A stretch of DNA of 64,000 nt. Origin: Cybelea sp963824595. GTDB taxonomy: Bacteria > Vulcanimicrobiota > Vulcanimicrobiia > Vulcanimicrobiales > Vulcanimicrobiaceae. How positions within the stretch are numbered: position 1 is the first letter of the stretch; every line of letters begins with the position of its first letter. Below the pieces are notes generated by a model. The model was not told where the DNA came from. It saw nothing but the letters and a program-made list of their open reading frames with translations, and did not search any database. The stretch covers positions 186,001 through 250,000 of the forward strand of contig CAWGPY010000004.1 in assembly GCA_963824595.1 (NCBI GenBank), written 5' to 3'. Shown here in pieces: positions 8,967-16,598 of this stretch. Both the position numbers and the translations under genes were made by a program.

Positions 8967-10328
8967 CTATTCGTCGTCCACGGGTTTGTTCGACGGAGCC
9001 TCGTTGCGGAAGCGCGCTCTCGAATAGGTTGACCGGATCGGTTCGAACGCGCGACGCGTCTGAGAGAAGTCGAAGAAGTCGTTGGTGAAATCCGCCGACG
9101 TGCCGTCGGTCGTGCCGAGGCGCCCGAGATCCCAGTTGTCTTCGATGAAGCGCACGATGCTTCCAAACTCATAATCTCGATGCGAGACGTACCCTTGTTT
9201 CGCGTACGGCGAAACGGCGAGCATCGGCACCCGGAAGCCCAATCCGCCGGCGCGCAGCGGGCCCGGCGGCTTCACGTGATCGTACCAGCCGCCCCAGTCG
9301 TCCCATACCACGAGGATCGCGGTCGAGTCCCACGCGTCGCTCTCTCCGATCGCGTTGACGACCTGCGCGACCCACGACGGGCCAGTATCCGACGTGTTGC
9401 CGGGATGGTCGGAGTTTGCGTAGTCGGGTATGACCCACGACACGGCGGGCAGGGTGTCGCGATCGATGTCGGTGAACACCTTCGTCTCGGGCGAGGCCTG
9501 GTTCGTCTGCCACTCCGGACCGAAACGAACCGCGGAGATCGCGTCGAACGCGTTCCACAGATCGCCGCCGAAGCTCTGGCCAACCGTCGGCGCGTAGTAG
9601 CGCCACGAAATGCCCGCAGCGTCGAACAGGTCGCGCAGCGTCCGGTAGGTGAGGCACGGAAACGGTCCGCGATAGTGCAGGTACTCGTTCGACGTGGTGA
9701 TCAGCGTGCTGACGGTGCCCGACGGCGCGTCGCATCCCCAGGGCCGGCCGTTGGGATAATCGATGAGACTCTGAGTGGCGTTGATGTTCGTGCCGCCGCG
9801 GATCAGGTCTTGATGCGCGGAAAAGCTGCCGCTGCCTTGAGTTTGGAAGACGTGGTCGGCCAGCACGTATTGCCGGGCGAGATCCCAGTACGGCTTGATT
9901 TGCGCGGGATTCACGTACTGGTAGACGTAGGTGCCGGGCACTTTTCCGATCGGGATCGTGTCGAAGCCGTTCATCTTGCCGTGGTTGTACGCGCGCAGCC
10001 AGTACGGGTAGCCGTTGCTGGGCGAGACGATGCTCTCGAGGTTGGCTTTGACGAGCCGGCGCGTCCCGTCATGCGTCTTTCCGACCGTCGTGCCGTCGGC
10101 GCCGGGATAGGTCGCGAACAGGTTGTCGAACGTGCGGTTTTCCTGCACGACGACCACGATGTGCGTGAAGTGCTTGCCGTGCTTCGCGGGCGGCGGCGGA
10201 AGGAACGGGCCGCCGCTCGACGAGCCCGAGGCGCCCCCGCCGCAGCCGGCGAGCGCGAGCGAAACCGGACCGGCGCAAAGCAGTGCGGCAAGCGGCAAAA
10301 GGGTCCGCACGCGGCCGAGACCTTTCAT
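8967..10328 (-). CDS. PF04185 lipoprotein phosphoesterase, copy 6
   Basis: A 453-residue phosphoesterase heading the leftward operon. The signal ends LALAGC (Cys29), followed by a Gly/Ser/Pro linker. Catalytic hallmarks are ENRTFDN, NSDHPG and WDDWGGWYDHVKPP, so it keeps the Asp and His lost in copy 5. The C-terminus (NKPVDDE) resembles copy 5, and the two form one subclade distinct from the rightward copies. It should sit on the outer face of the inner membrane or in the outer membrane after Lgt/LspA processing. The start faces the tsaC gene across about 96 nt, so a divergent promoter region is likely there. Confidence 0.9.
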   Translation of the reverse strand: MKGLGRVRTLLPLAALLCAGPVSLALAGCGGGASGSSSGGPFLPPPPAKHGKHFTHIVVVVQENRTFDNLFATYPGADGTTVGKTHDGTRRLVKANLESIVSPSNGYPYWLRAYNHGKMNGFDTIPIGKVPGTYVYQYVNPAQIKPYWDLARQYVLADHVFQTQGSGSFSAHQDLIRGGTNINATQSLIDYPNGRPWGCDAPSGTVSTLITTSNEYLHYRGPFPCLTYRTLRDLFDAAGISWRYYAPTVGQSFGGDLWNAFDAISAVRFGPEWQTNQASPETKVFTDIDRDTLPAVSWVIPDYANSDHPGNTSDTGPSWVAQVVNAIGESDAWDSTAILVVWDDWGGWYDHVKPPGPLRAGGLGFRVPMLAVSPYAKQGYVSHRDYEFGSIVRFIEDNWDLGRLGTTDGTSADFTNDFFDFSQTRRAFEPIRSTYSRARFRNEAPSNKPVDDE

Positions 10329-10424
10329 ACTCTACGAGTGTATCGTCCGGGCGCGCGCGTCATCCCTTCCGTTGCGAGCGCTGCCTTGCCGGAGTTCGAG
10401 CTTGCCGACCGCGAAGCTGGCTCC

Positions 10425-11372
10425 GTGCCGATACTGCCGGTCGAGCGGGAGAGCATCGCGCGCGCGGCCCGCATCCTGCGCGAGGGCGGCGTCGTGGCGT
10501 TTCCCACCGAGACCGTGTACGGACTCGGCGCGGCGGCCTTCGATCCCATCGCCGTGGCGCGCGTCTTCGAGATCAAGCGGCGCCCGAGCTTCGATCCGCT
10601 CATCGTCCACGTGCTCGACCGGACGATGCTCGCGCGGGTCGCGGGCGAGCTCGACGCCCGCTCCGATGCGCTCGCGCGCCGATTCTGGCCGGGCCCGCTC
10701 ACCCTGGTGCTGCGCAAGCTCGCCGCCGTTCCCGACCTGGTGACGGCGGGAGCGGCGACGGTCGCCGTTCGCATCCCGGCGCACCCCGTCGCCCGGGCGC
10801 TCCTCGAGGCGCTGGGGGCGCCGATCGCCGCGCCGAGCGCCAACCCGTTCGGCGCCTTGAGCCCGACGCGGGCCGAACACGTGGTCAAGGCGCTGGGCGG
10901 CTCGGTCGACCTGATCCTCGACGGCGGCCCGAGCGAGCACGGGCTGGAGTCGACGATCGTGCTGGCCGAGCCCGAAGCAGTGCTGCTGCGGCCGGGGGCG
11001 ATTCCGGCCGAGGCGATCGAGGCCGAGATCGGGCGGCTGGGGCGACGCCCCACGGCCGCCGCGGCGCCCGGGCAGCTGCCGCAGCATTACGCGCCGCGCA
11101 CGCCGCTGCGGGTGATGGACCCCCTCGCGGTGCCGCCCGCCGAGCGAGCCCGGGCCGGAGCGCTGGTCCTGCGCGGCGAGACGGCGGGGTATGCGGCCTC
11201 GCGCGCGCTCTCGCCGGCGGGCGACCTGCGCGAAGCCGCGGCCGCCTTCTTCGAGGCGCTCCACGCGCTCGACGCGCTGGGCCTCGAGCGGATCGACGCG
11301 CAGCCGCTGCCCCTTATTGGCCTGGGCCTCGCGATGATGGACCGTTTGACGCGCGCCGCCGCGGGAAGGTGA
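10425..11372 (+). CDS. tsaC: L-threonylcarbamoyladenylate synthase (Sua5/YwlC type)
   Basis: Makes threonylcarbamoyl-AMP from threonine, bicarbonate and ATP for t6A37 modification of ANN-decoding tRNAs. The YrdC/Sua5 domain carries GGVVAFPTETVYGLGA near the N-terminus, a KRRPSFDPLIVHV substrate region and APSAN. A C-terminal Sua5 domain follows the PGQLPQHYAPRTPL linker, marking the long Sua5/YwlC form. The GTG at 10425 gives 315 residues and the usual spacing to the VAFPTETVYG motif; TTG 10386 and GTG 10338 are possible longer starts. Confidence 0.9.
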   Translation: MPILPVERESIARAARILREGGVVAFPTETVYGLGAAAFDPIAVARVFEIKRRPSFDPLIVHVLDRTMLARVAGELDARSDALARRFWPGPLTLVLRKLAAVPDLVTAGAATVAVRIPAHPVARALLEALGAPIAAPSANPFGALSPTRAEHVVKALGGSVDLILDGGPSEHGLESTIVLAEPEAVLLRPGAIPAEAIEAEIGRLGRRPTAAAAPGQLPQHYAPRTPLRVMDPLAVPPAERARAGALVLRGETAGYAASRALSPAGDLREAAAAFFEALHALDALGLERIDAQPLPLIGLGLAMMDRLTRAAAGR

Positions 11373-11426
11373 AACGCTAGGCGCTTGCCATGCGTTGTGC
11401 GGGTACGGGTGGAAGAGAGGGTGATG

Positions 11427-12761
11427 ATGCCGTTCCCTAGACGTACCGGACGCGCCGCTTTGGCGTCCGCGCTTCTCGTCGTGCTCTGCTTGGGCGCCGC
11501 GCCGGCCGACAACGCGCTGCCGTATCGCGTGTCCGGCGACGTTTCGCAGAGCTACGGCCTGCTGACCAGTACCTACTACGAGCCGATCGAACCGCAGGCG
11601 CTGCTCGCGGCCGCATCCGACGCGCTGGCCGCCGCAGCGAAGAAACACGGCGTCACCGTCGCCCCGCCGGCACTGCACGTGCAAGGCGATCGCGATGCTA
11701 CGATGGCCCAACTCGAGAACGCGATCGTCGCCTCCGCGCACGCGGCACACGCCTCGCCGAGCGACTTCGCCTACGTCGCAATCGACGCGATGGCGAAGGC
11801 GACGAACGACCGCTACACGCAGTTCTTCACGCCCGCTGAATTCAAGGCGTTCAACGAAGCGCTGGATCCCAGTCGTATCGGCGGCATCGGCGTGATGATC
11901 GAGCCCGATCCGAGCACGAACTGCGTCCGCATTTCATACGTGCTTCCGGGCACGCCCGCGGAGCGCGCGGGGCTCGTCGTCGGCGACGTGATCACGTCGG
12001 TGAACGGCGCCTCGATCAAGGGCCTGACCGTGCCGGCCGTGAGCTCGCGCCTGCGCGGCAAGGCCGGCACAGTGGTCGCCGTCACGGTGGCGAGGCCGCC
12101 CACGTCCGCCGTTCTCTCGATCACGCGCGAAGACGTGCAGCCTCCCACGGTCGTCTTCAAGATGCTGCCCGGCAACGTGGGCTACGTTTGGGTCATGGAG
12201 TTCGGTCGCGGAACGCCCGCGGAGTTCGACACCGCGGTGGCGCGGCTCAACGCGCAGGGCGCGAAGGCGATGATTCTCGACCTTCGCAACGACGGCGGCG
12301 GCTACGTCAACTCGGCGCTCGATATCAGCTCGCGGTTCATCGCCAACAAGGCGCTGCTCACGGTGGAAGAGCGCGGCCAGCGCGCGACGACGATCGATTC
12401 CGACGGCAATCCGTCGATCGTGCTGCCCGTGACGGTGCTCGTCAATCAGCTCACCGCGTCGGCGTCGGAGATCACGGCGGGCGCGCTGCAAGACGACGGC
12501 ATCGGCATGCTCGTCGGCGCGAGGACGTTCGGCAAAGGCGTGATGCAGACGCTGACGCCGTTGCCCGACGGCGCCGCGATCAAGATCACGACCGCGCACT
12601 ACCTGACGCCCAATCGCCGCGACATCAACCTGCGCGGCATAGACCCGGACGTTCGCGTGGACGAGAACCGGGACGCTCGTTTCGGCGACGTGGACAACGA
12701 CGCGCAGCTGCACGCAGCCCTGCTGCTGACGCAGAAGAAGCTGGCTTCGGCGGGCGGCTAG
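11427..12761 (+). CDS. S41 family C-terminal processing protease (CtpA-like)
   Basis: A 444-residue exported serine protease. Signal peptide (residues 1 to about 27), N-terminal helical region, PDZ domain (about 150-222, GGIGVMIEP to VTVARP) and S41 catalytic domain. The Ser/Lys dyad is Ser345 in TASASEIT and Lys370 in TFGKG, 25 residues apart as in CtpA. It would process or degrade envelope proteins from their C-termini. ATG 11427 is chosen because a GAGAGG site ends 6 nt upstream; ATG 11424 and GTG 11421 are adjacent alternatives. The stop overlaps the convergent kinase stop by 4 nt. Confidence 0.9.
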   Translation: MPFPRRTGRAALASALLVVLCLGAAPADNALPYRVSGDVSQSYGLLTSTYYEPIEPQALLAAASDALAAAAKKHGVTVAPPALHVQGDRDATMAQLENAIVASAHAAHASPSDFAYVAIDAMAKATNDRYTQFFTPAEFKAFNEALDPSRIGGIGVMIEPDPSTNCVRISYVLPGTPAERAGLVVGDVITSVNGASIKGLTVPAVSSRLRGKAGTVVAVTVARPPTSAVLSITREDVQPPTVVFKMLPGNVGYVWVMEFGRGTPAEFDTAVARLNAQGAKAMILDLRNDGGGYVNSALDISSRFIANKALLTVEERGQRATTIDSDGNPSIVLPVTVLVNQLTASASEITAGALQDDGIGMLVGARTFGKGVMQTLTPLPDGAAIKITTAHYLTPNRRDINLRGIDPDVRVDENRDARFGDVDNDAQLHAALLLTQKKLASAGG

Positions 12762-13162
12762 GAATAGGCGGCGAGCCGGCGGACGAGCCGAACCACGCTG
12801 CCGTTGCGGTTGAACGACACGTCGTCCATGAGGCGCCGCATCAGGAAGATGCCGAAGCCGCGCCCGCGGTTGTCGGGTTCGACGTTCGGGCGGTCGAGCG
12901 GCGCCGGAAAACCGGGACCGCCGTCGCTGACCTCGATGGCCAGATCGCGGCCGTCGAACGAGCAATCCACGACGATGCGGCGCGAGCGCGGGGGCGTGGC
13001 GTGCTCGACGGCGTTGCTCAGCGCCTCGCCGGCGGCGAGGCGGATGTCGGCGATCGCTTCCTTTGGAAAGCCGCAGGCGTCCGCAAACTCGGCAACGCCC
13101 CGACGGGCTTTGGCGACGTTGCGGATGTCGCTCGCGAAGGCGGCGCGGTAGTACTTGGTCAC
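12758..13162 (-). CDS. RsbW/SpoIIAB-like anti-sigma factor histidine-kinase-type ATPase
   Basis: A 134-residue GHKL ATP-binding protein of the RsbW/SpoIIAB/BtrW type (HATPase_c_2). N box EALSN (residues 46-50) within GEALSNAVEHA, G1 box DGGPGF (80-85) and G2 box RGRGFGIFLM (99-108). Such proteins bind a sigma factor or phosphorylate an anti-anti-sigma STAS protein. Neither a partner sigma factor nor a STAS gene is adjacent, so its target is unknown. It ends tail-to-tail with the CtpA-like gene, sharing the tetranucleotide CTAG. Confidence 0.85.
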   Translation of the reverse strand: MTKYYRAAFASDIRNVAKARRGVAEFADACGFPKEAIADIRLAAGEALSNAVEHATPPRSRRIVVDCSFDGRDLAIEVSDGGPGFPAPLDRPNVEPDNRGRGFGIFLMRRLMDDVSFNRNGSVVRLVRRLAAYS

Positions 13163-13258
13163 GTCGGTCTCGGTCCGAGGTTTGCCCGTTCCTCAGGGTT
13201 TGCTAACGCGCCAGGCAAGAACCGGCGCCGCCGGACCGAATTGCCGCCTAGAGGAAGC

Positions 13259-13331
13259 GGGCGATTAGCTCAGCTGGGAGAGCGCCTCCCTTACAAGGAG
13301 GATGTCGGCGGTTCGAGCCCGTCATCGCCCA
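13259..13331 (+). tRNA. tRNA-Val (anticodon TAC)
   Basis: 73-nt cloverleaf. Acceptor GGGCGAT pairs with ATCGCCC (13324-13330), discriminator A13331. D arm GCTC-AGCTGGGA-GAGC; anticodon stem CCTCC/GGAGG around loop CTTACAA (anticodon TAC); T arm GGCGG-TTCGAGC-CCGTC. CCA is not encoded. Confidence 0.95.
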
Positions 13332-13390
13332 TGAAGATTTAGCCTCTCTGCGAGTGCTCGCATAAATCGACGGGCGCTCTTAGCGTGCGG

Positions 13391-14227
13391 TTACTTGGGG
13401 TCGTCAGCGTTTGTCGCGACCCATCGTGCCCGCACCTCGAGACGATAACGCTTCGCACGCAGCCGCACGTTGAGGGCGTGGAGCGGGTTGAAGAAATCGG
13501 AGAACAGCGCCGGCCGAGGTCCGGCCGTTTCGGCCCGCGGCATCGCGCCATCGCTCGATTCCACGGCGATGAGCGCGGCCCGATCGCCGACGCGCGGTGC
13601 GGCGCTGATACGAGCGTAAAGGCGGTGATATCCCCGCACGAGCACCAGCCGCTCGCGAACGCGCACGGCGGCTACGTGCGGGAGCCCCTCGATGGGAGCA
13701 AACGACCCTTCCGGAGTTACGTCGAAGGAAAACTCTGCATGCGGCAAGTCTATCTCGATGTCGGTCTCTCGTCCGCGTCGAGTTATTCGCGCGTCGAGAC
13801 GCGGATCGGCCGGCAATGCCGGGAGTGCCACCTGCAGCCAGCCGCGGTCGGTAGCGCACGATGCGCGATATGCTCTTGCTCGATCTAGTGAGATCGAGTA
13901 TTGGCCGGCCACGACCTGGCCCGGATCGATCTTCACGACGTCGGAACTCGCCGCTCCGGCCGCGATGAGGGCCGCCGAGAACCCGCGAGCCCAGTCGCTT
14001 TCCGTCGGCGTCAGCGGAATCGTTCCGGTACGGCCGGTACGGAGTGGGATGGTCGCGACCCGTGCGCGATATTGCCGCCAAAGCGCATTCGCGGCATCGA
14101 GGGTGAGCGGCGGGTCGAAGACGCACTCCGCGCTTAGGAACCGGACCGCCTCCTCACGCTCCATCCAACCGAGGAGTACGACGCCGGAATGTGTGCGCGG
14201 CGCGCCGGAATTCCCACCGATCTGCAT
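13391..14227 (-). CDS. Hypothetical protein, 278 aa
   Basis: Not recognised. A 278-residue predicted cytoplasmic protein with no signal or membrane segment. Codon use favours G/C third positions like its neighbours, and the antisense frames look like shadows, so the gene is probably real. A segment VRVRERLVLVRGYHRLYARI near residue 190 faintly recalls the GxHR motif of ParB-like folds, but I would not assign it. ATG 14227 is used; ATG 14164 (MEREEAVRFL) is an alternative, and neither has a strong ribosome site. It is divergent from the secreted-protein gene across 68 nt. Confidence 0.6.
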   Translation of the reverse strand: MQIGGNSGAPRTHSGVVLLGWMEREEAVRFLSAECVFDPPLTLDAANALWRQYRARVATIPLRTGRTGTIPLTPTESDWARGFSAALIAAGAASSDVVKIDPGQVVAGQYSISLDRARAYRASCATDRGWLQVALPALPADPRLDARITRRGRETDIEIDLPHAEFSFDVTPEGSFAPIEGLPHVAAVRVRERLVLVRGYHRLYARISAAPRVGDRAALIAVESSDGAMPRAETAGPRPALFSDFFNPLHALNVRLRAKRYRLEVRARWVATNADDPK

Positions 14228-14282
14228 GCCGCAGGGAAGTCCGACGTCGGCCGGAAAAGGTCATGCACGTCTACGCTAGCAG

Positions 14283-14288
14283 AAGGAG
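14283..14288 (+). promoter_or_regulatory. Ribosome binding site fixing a GTG start
   Basis: AAGGAG 7 nt before GTG 14296. It favours this start over the upstream ATG 14263, whose purine run lies only 2 nt away, and gives a compact N-terminal hydrophobic signal. Confidence 0.6.
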
Positions 14289-14295
14289 CCTGTCA

Positions 14296-14829
14296 GTGTG
14301 GTTTTTGGAAGGCGGCCTTGCCGCAATCGTGGTCACGGTCCTTTTAGGCCTGATCGCTCAATCCGTTTCCGCCCAGGCTTCGCAGGGGGCGCCGACGCAG
14401 ACGAAATCGTCCGCGTATCAAAAAATGATCGACCTTTCCGGTCCGATCACGTTCGAACGGCCAAGCGGAAAGCCGGTCCAGACGGGTGCATCGCAGAGCA
14501 GCAGCGCCCGCCAGGCGACGGACCACCCTACCGTTATCATTAAGTGCACCGCGCTGACGGTGACGCTTGCCGACTCCCATGGAAAGACCCTCGGATCGAC
14601 GACCGCGACGGCGGGGAGCGAGCCCGGGACGTGCAGCTACAAGCTGCGCGGACGCGTGAGCGCTTCCATGTCGCTGACCGTGACGGAGAGCAGCACCGAC
14701 GCGGTCGCGGTGCAAGCGCGCTCCGGACACGTTACGTTCCAGAAACTCAACGCTGCGCCCACGGTGGTGAAATGGCAAAGCGGCAGCTCGCAGACCGTCC
14801 CGCTTACGGTTACCGCAGAGAAGAACTAA
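14296..14829 (+). CDS. Exported hypothetical protein, 177 aa
   Basis: Not recognised. From GTG 14296 the protein starts MWFLEGGLAAIVVTVLLGLI followed by AQSVSAQA, a signal peptide or single N-terminal anchor, then a Ser/Thr-rich, probably all-beta extracytoplasmic region. Two cysteines (IKCTALTV and GTCSYKL) could form a disulfide. Four nucleotides after its stop begins the first YkgJ-type gene, so it may share a transcript with that pair. Confidence 0.65.
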   Translation: MWFLEGGLAAIVVTVLLGLIAQSVSAQASQGAPTQTKSSAYQKMIDLSGPITFERPSGKPVQTGASQSSSARQATDHPTVIIKCTALTVTLADSHGKTLGSTTATAGSEPGTCSYKLRGRVSASMSLTVTESSTDAVAVQARSGHVTFQKLNAAPTVVKWQSGSSQTVPLTVTAEKN

Positions 14830-14836
14830 CGCGTTG

Positions 14837-15400
14837 GTGCCGTCGCGGGTGTCGCACTGGCTGCATTGCTCGCGTAAGGACTGCTGCTCGTACTCGCGTA
14901 TCTTCGTGACGGGTTCCGACGTCGTTCGGATCGCCCGGTCGCTTTCGCTGGAGCCGTGGCGCTTCACCGTTCCCATTCGCGCTCCCGACGATGCCGACGA
15001 CGGTTTCATCCTCGATGCATCCGGTGCTCGCTTCCGGCTCGCCCTCGCCCGGCGAGCGGCGGCAGGTTCTCCGAACGGCGGCACGTGCGCGTTTCTGCTG
15101 CCGCTTGCGGGCGGCGCTCGCTGCGGTCTCGGACCGCTTCGGCCCGACGCGTGCCGTCTTTTTCCGCTGCACGTCGAGGACGAAGCGATCGGTATCGAAC
15201 CGACCGGCTGCACTTGCGACTGGGCGGACGAGGCCCCGGACGGCGATGCGCCCGCTGCGCTGGAGTCCTCGCGAAAAGCGCGCGCGCAGTATGCCGGTCT
15301 CGTGGCCCGCTGGAATGCGTTCGTGCGATCGCAACCCGAAGCCGTGTCCCTGGAGGCTCGCGACTTCGCGCGCTTTCTGCTCGACGCGTACGGCACATGA
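14837..15400 (+). CDS. YkgJ-family cysteine cluster protein (first of pair)
   Basis: A 187-residue member of the YkgJ/CxxCxxCC family (PF03692), proposed to bind zinc or an Fe-S centre. The N-terminal cluster is HCSRKDCC (Cys11, 16, 17), followed by further conserved cysteines in GGTCAFLLP, ARCGLG, DACRLFPLHV and GCTCDW. The spacing of the first cluster departs from the common form, having only three cysteines. GTG 14837 is used; TTG 14834 is equally possible and no ribosome site decides. It overlaps the next paralogue by 4 nt (ATGA). Biochemical role unknown. Confidence 0.75.
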   Translation: MPSRVSHWLHCSRKDCCSYSRIFVTGSDVVRIARSLSLEPWRFTVPIRAPDDADDGFILDASGARFRLALARRAAAGSPNGGTCAFLLPLAGGARCGLGPLRPDACRLFPLHVEDEAIGIEPTGCTCDWADEAPDGDAPAALESSRKARAQYAGLVARWNAFVRSQPEAVSLEARDFARFLLDAYGT

Positions 15401-16098
15401 GCGAGGGCTGCCGCAGCTGCACCGGGCGTTGCTGTTACGACGTCGTAGTACACGTCACGCCGTTCGACATTCGGCGAATCGGCCAGGCTCAGGGGCTCGC
15501 GCCGCGCGATATCGTCGAGGCTCGCGAAGTCGACGACCGCGAGGGCAGCGCGAGCGCGATCTTCGGGATTGGCGACGGCCCCTCGCTTCGTAAGGTCCGG
15601 CCCGTTTTACGCAGGAGCTCGGCGGTTCCGGATGCCTGTCAGTTTCTCATGCACGTCAGCGACCAGGTCAAACGCTGCGGAATCTATGCCGAGCGCCCGC
15701 GCGTCTGCGCCGTCTATCCCTTCGCGATCAACCGCGGCAGCGTGGATCTTCGCGACGACGTGCGCTGCGGGCCGGACGGCTGGAACCTCGCGCGGCTGGA
15801 TTACGGCGCGATTCGCCGCGAACTGGCGGTCTTTAATGCCGAGTGGCACGCCGGCGCCCGGATCGTGGAGGCGTGGAACGATGCCGTAAGGCGAGGGGAA
15901 AGATCTCCATCGTTCGAGGCATTCATCGAATACGGCGACGCGATCGCGAGCCACGTGCTGAATCGGACCGACCTCGAGACCGAGCCCTTTCAGCGCTGGG
16001 ACGAGGCCGGACTGTCGCCGAAGGTCGAGAGCGAGCGCCGCGCCTGGCTCGATTCAGTAAGTGCGTCGGCGCGGGCAGAGTTAGCGGGGACGCGGTAA
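15397..16098 (+). CDS. YkgJ-family cysteine cluster protein (second of pair)
   Basis: A 233-residue YkgJ/PF03692 protein with the standard N-terminal cluster CRSCTGRCC (Cys5, 8, 12, 13) and the family's second set DACQFLMH, RCGIYAERPRVCAVYPF and VRCGPDG. It probably coordinates a metal or Fe-S cluster. Its start overlaps the preceding paralogue's stop (ATGA), suggesting the two are made together and may form a heteromer. The C-terminal 100 residues are helical and lack cysteines. It ends 8 nt from the convergent secreted-protein gene. Confidence 0.8.
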   Translation: MSEGCRSCTGRCCYDVVVHVTPFDIRRIGQAQGLAPRDIVEAREVDDREGSASAIFGIGDGPSLRKVRPVLRRSSAVPDACQFLMHVSDQVKRCGIYAERPRVCAVYPFAINRGSVDLRDDVRCGPDGWNLARLDYGAIRRELAVFNAEWHAGARIVEAWNDAVRRGERSPSFEAFIEYGDAIASHVLNRTDLETEPFQRWDEAGLSPKVESERRAWLDSVSASARAELAGTR

Positions 16099-16105
16099 AA
16101 CGCGC

Positions 16106-16489
16106 CTACGAGCCGGGCGGCTTGCCGCTCGACTCGATGGCGTGGCTCGTGTTCATGTCGATTTTGACGGCGTAGCCGCTGGGCAGCCCGCAATACTGGC
16201 CCCACGCCGTCTTGATCACTCGGCCGCGGTCGGTCGCGCAATCGTTTTCGTTGAAATCGCCGAACTTGATCACGTATCCGTCCTTGAGCGTGCAGTACGC
16301 CACGGGGCCTTCGGCCTTGCCGCCGTCCTGCGTGCACATCGGCGGCGAGTAGAAACCCATCACCGTCGCCTGATGGTGAGTCGCGGCCGCCACCTGCGTG
16401 CCGGAGCTCTCGCCGGCGGCGTGTCCGATCGAGAAGCCGAGCGCCACCAAGGCGCCGGCGGCAATGACGGAAACGGATACTCTGAACAA
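16106..16489 (-). CDS. Exported hypothetical protein, 127 aa
   Basis: Not recognised. Starting at TTG 16489 the protein has a clear signal peptide (MFRVSVSVIAAGALVALGFS, then IGHAAGE) and a mature domain of about 100 residues with four cysteines (PPMCTQ, AYCTLK, NDCATD, QYCGLP), probably two disulfides. The start is chosen because GGAGG sits 6 nt upstream; the longer GTG 16522 would place extra Arg/Cys residues before the signal. Likely periplasmic or surface exposed. Confidence 0.65.
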   Translation of the reverse strand: MFRVSVSVIAAGALVALGFSIGHAAGESSGTQVAAATHHQATVMGFYSPPMCTQDGGKAEGPVAYCTLKDGYVIKFGDFNENDCATDRGRVIKTAWGQYCGLPSGYAVKIDMNTSHAIESSGKPPGS

Positions 16490-16495
16490 AGCGCA

Positions 16496-16500
16496 CCTCC
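16496..16500 (-). promoter_or_regulatory. Ribosome binding site fixing a TTG start
   Basis: Perfect GGAGG on the minus strand, 6 nt before TTG 16489. It decides the start of the exported protein at 16106-16489. Confidence 0.65.
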
Positions 16501-16598
16501 GTGGACGGCAATTTGCTGGCACTCGGTTTAGCGGCCGCGCCCGCGGAGCCTTCCTCGGCCACGAGGAGGGCGACCCCGGGGCGACGGACTACCCGTGT

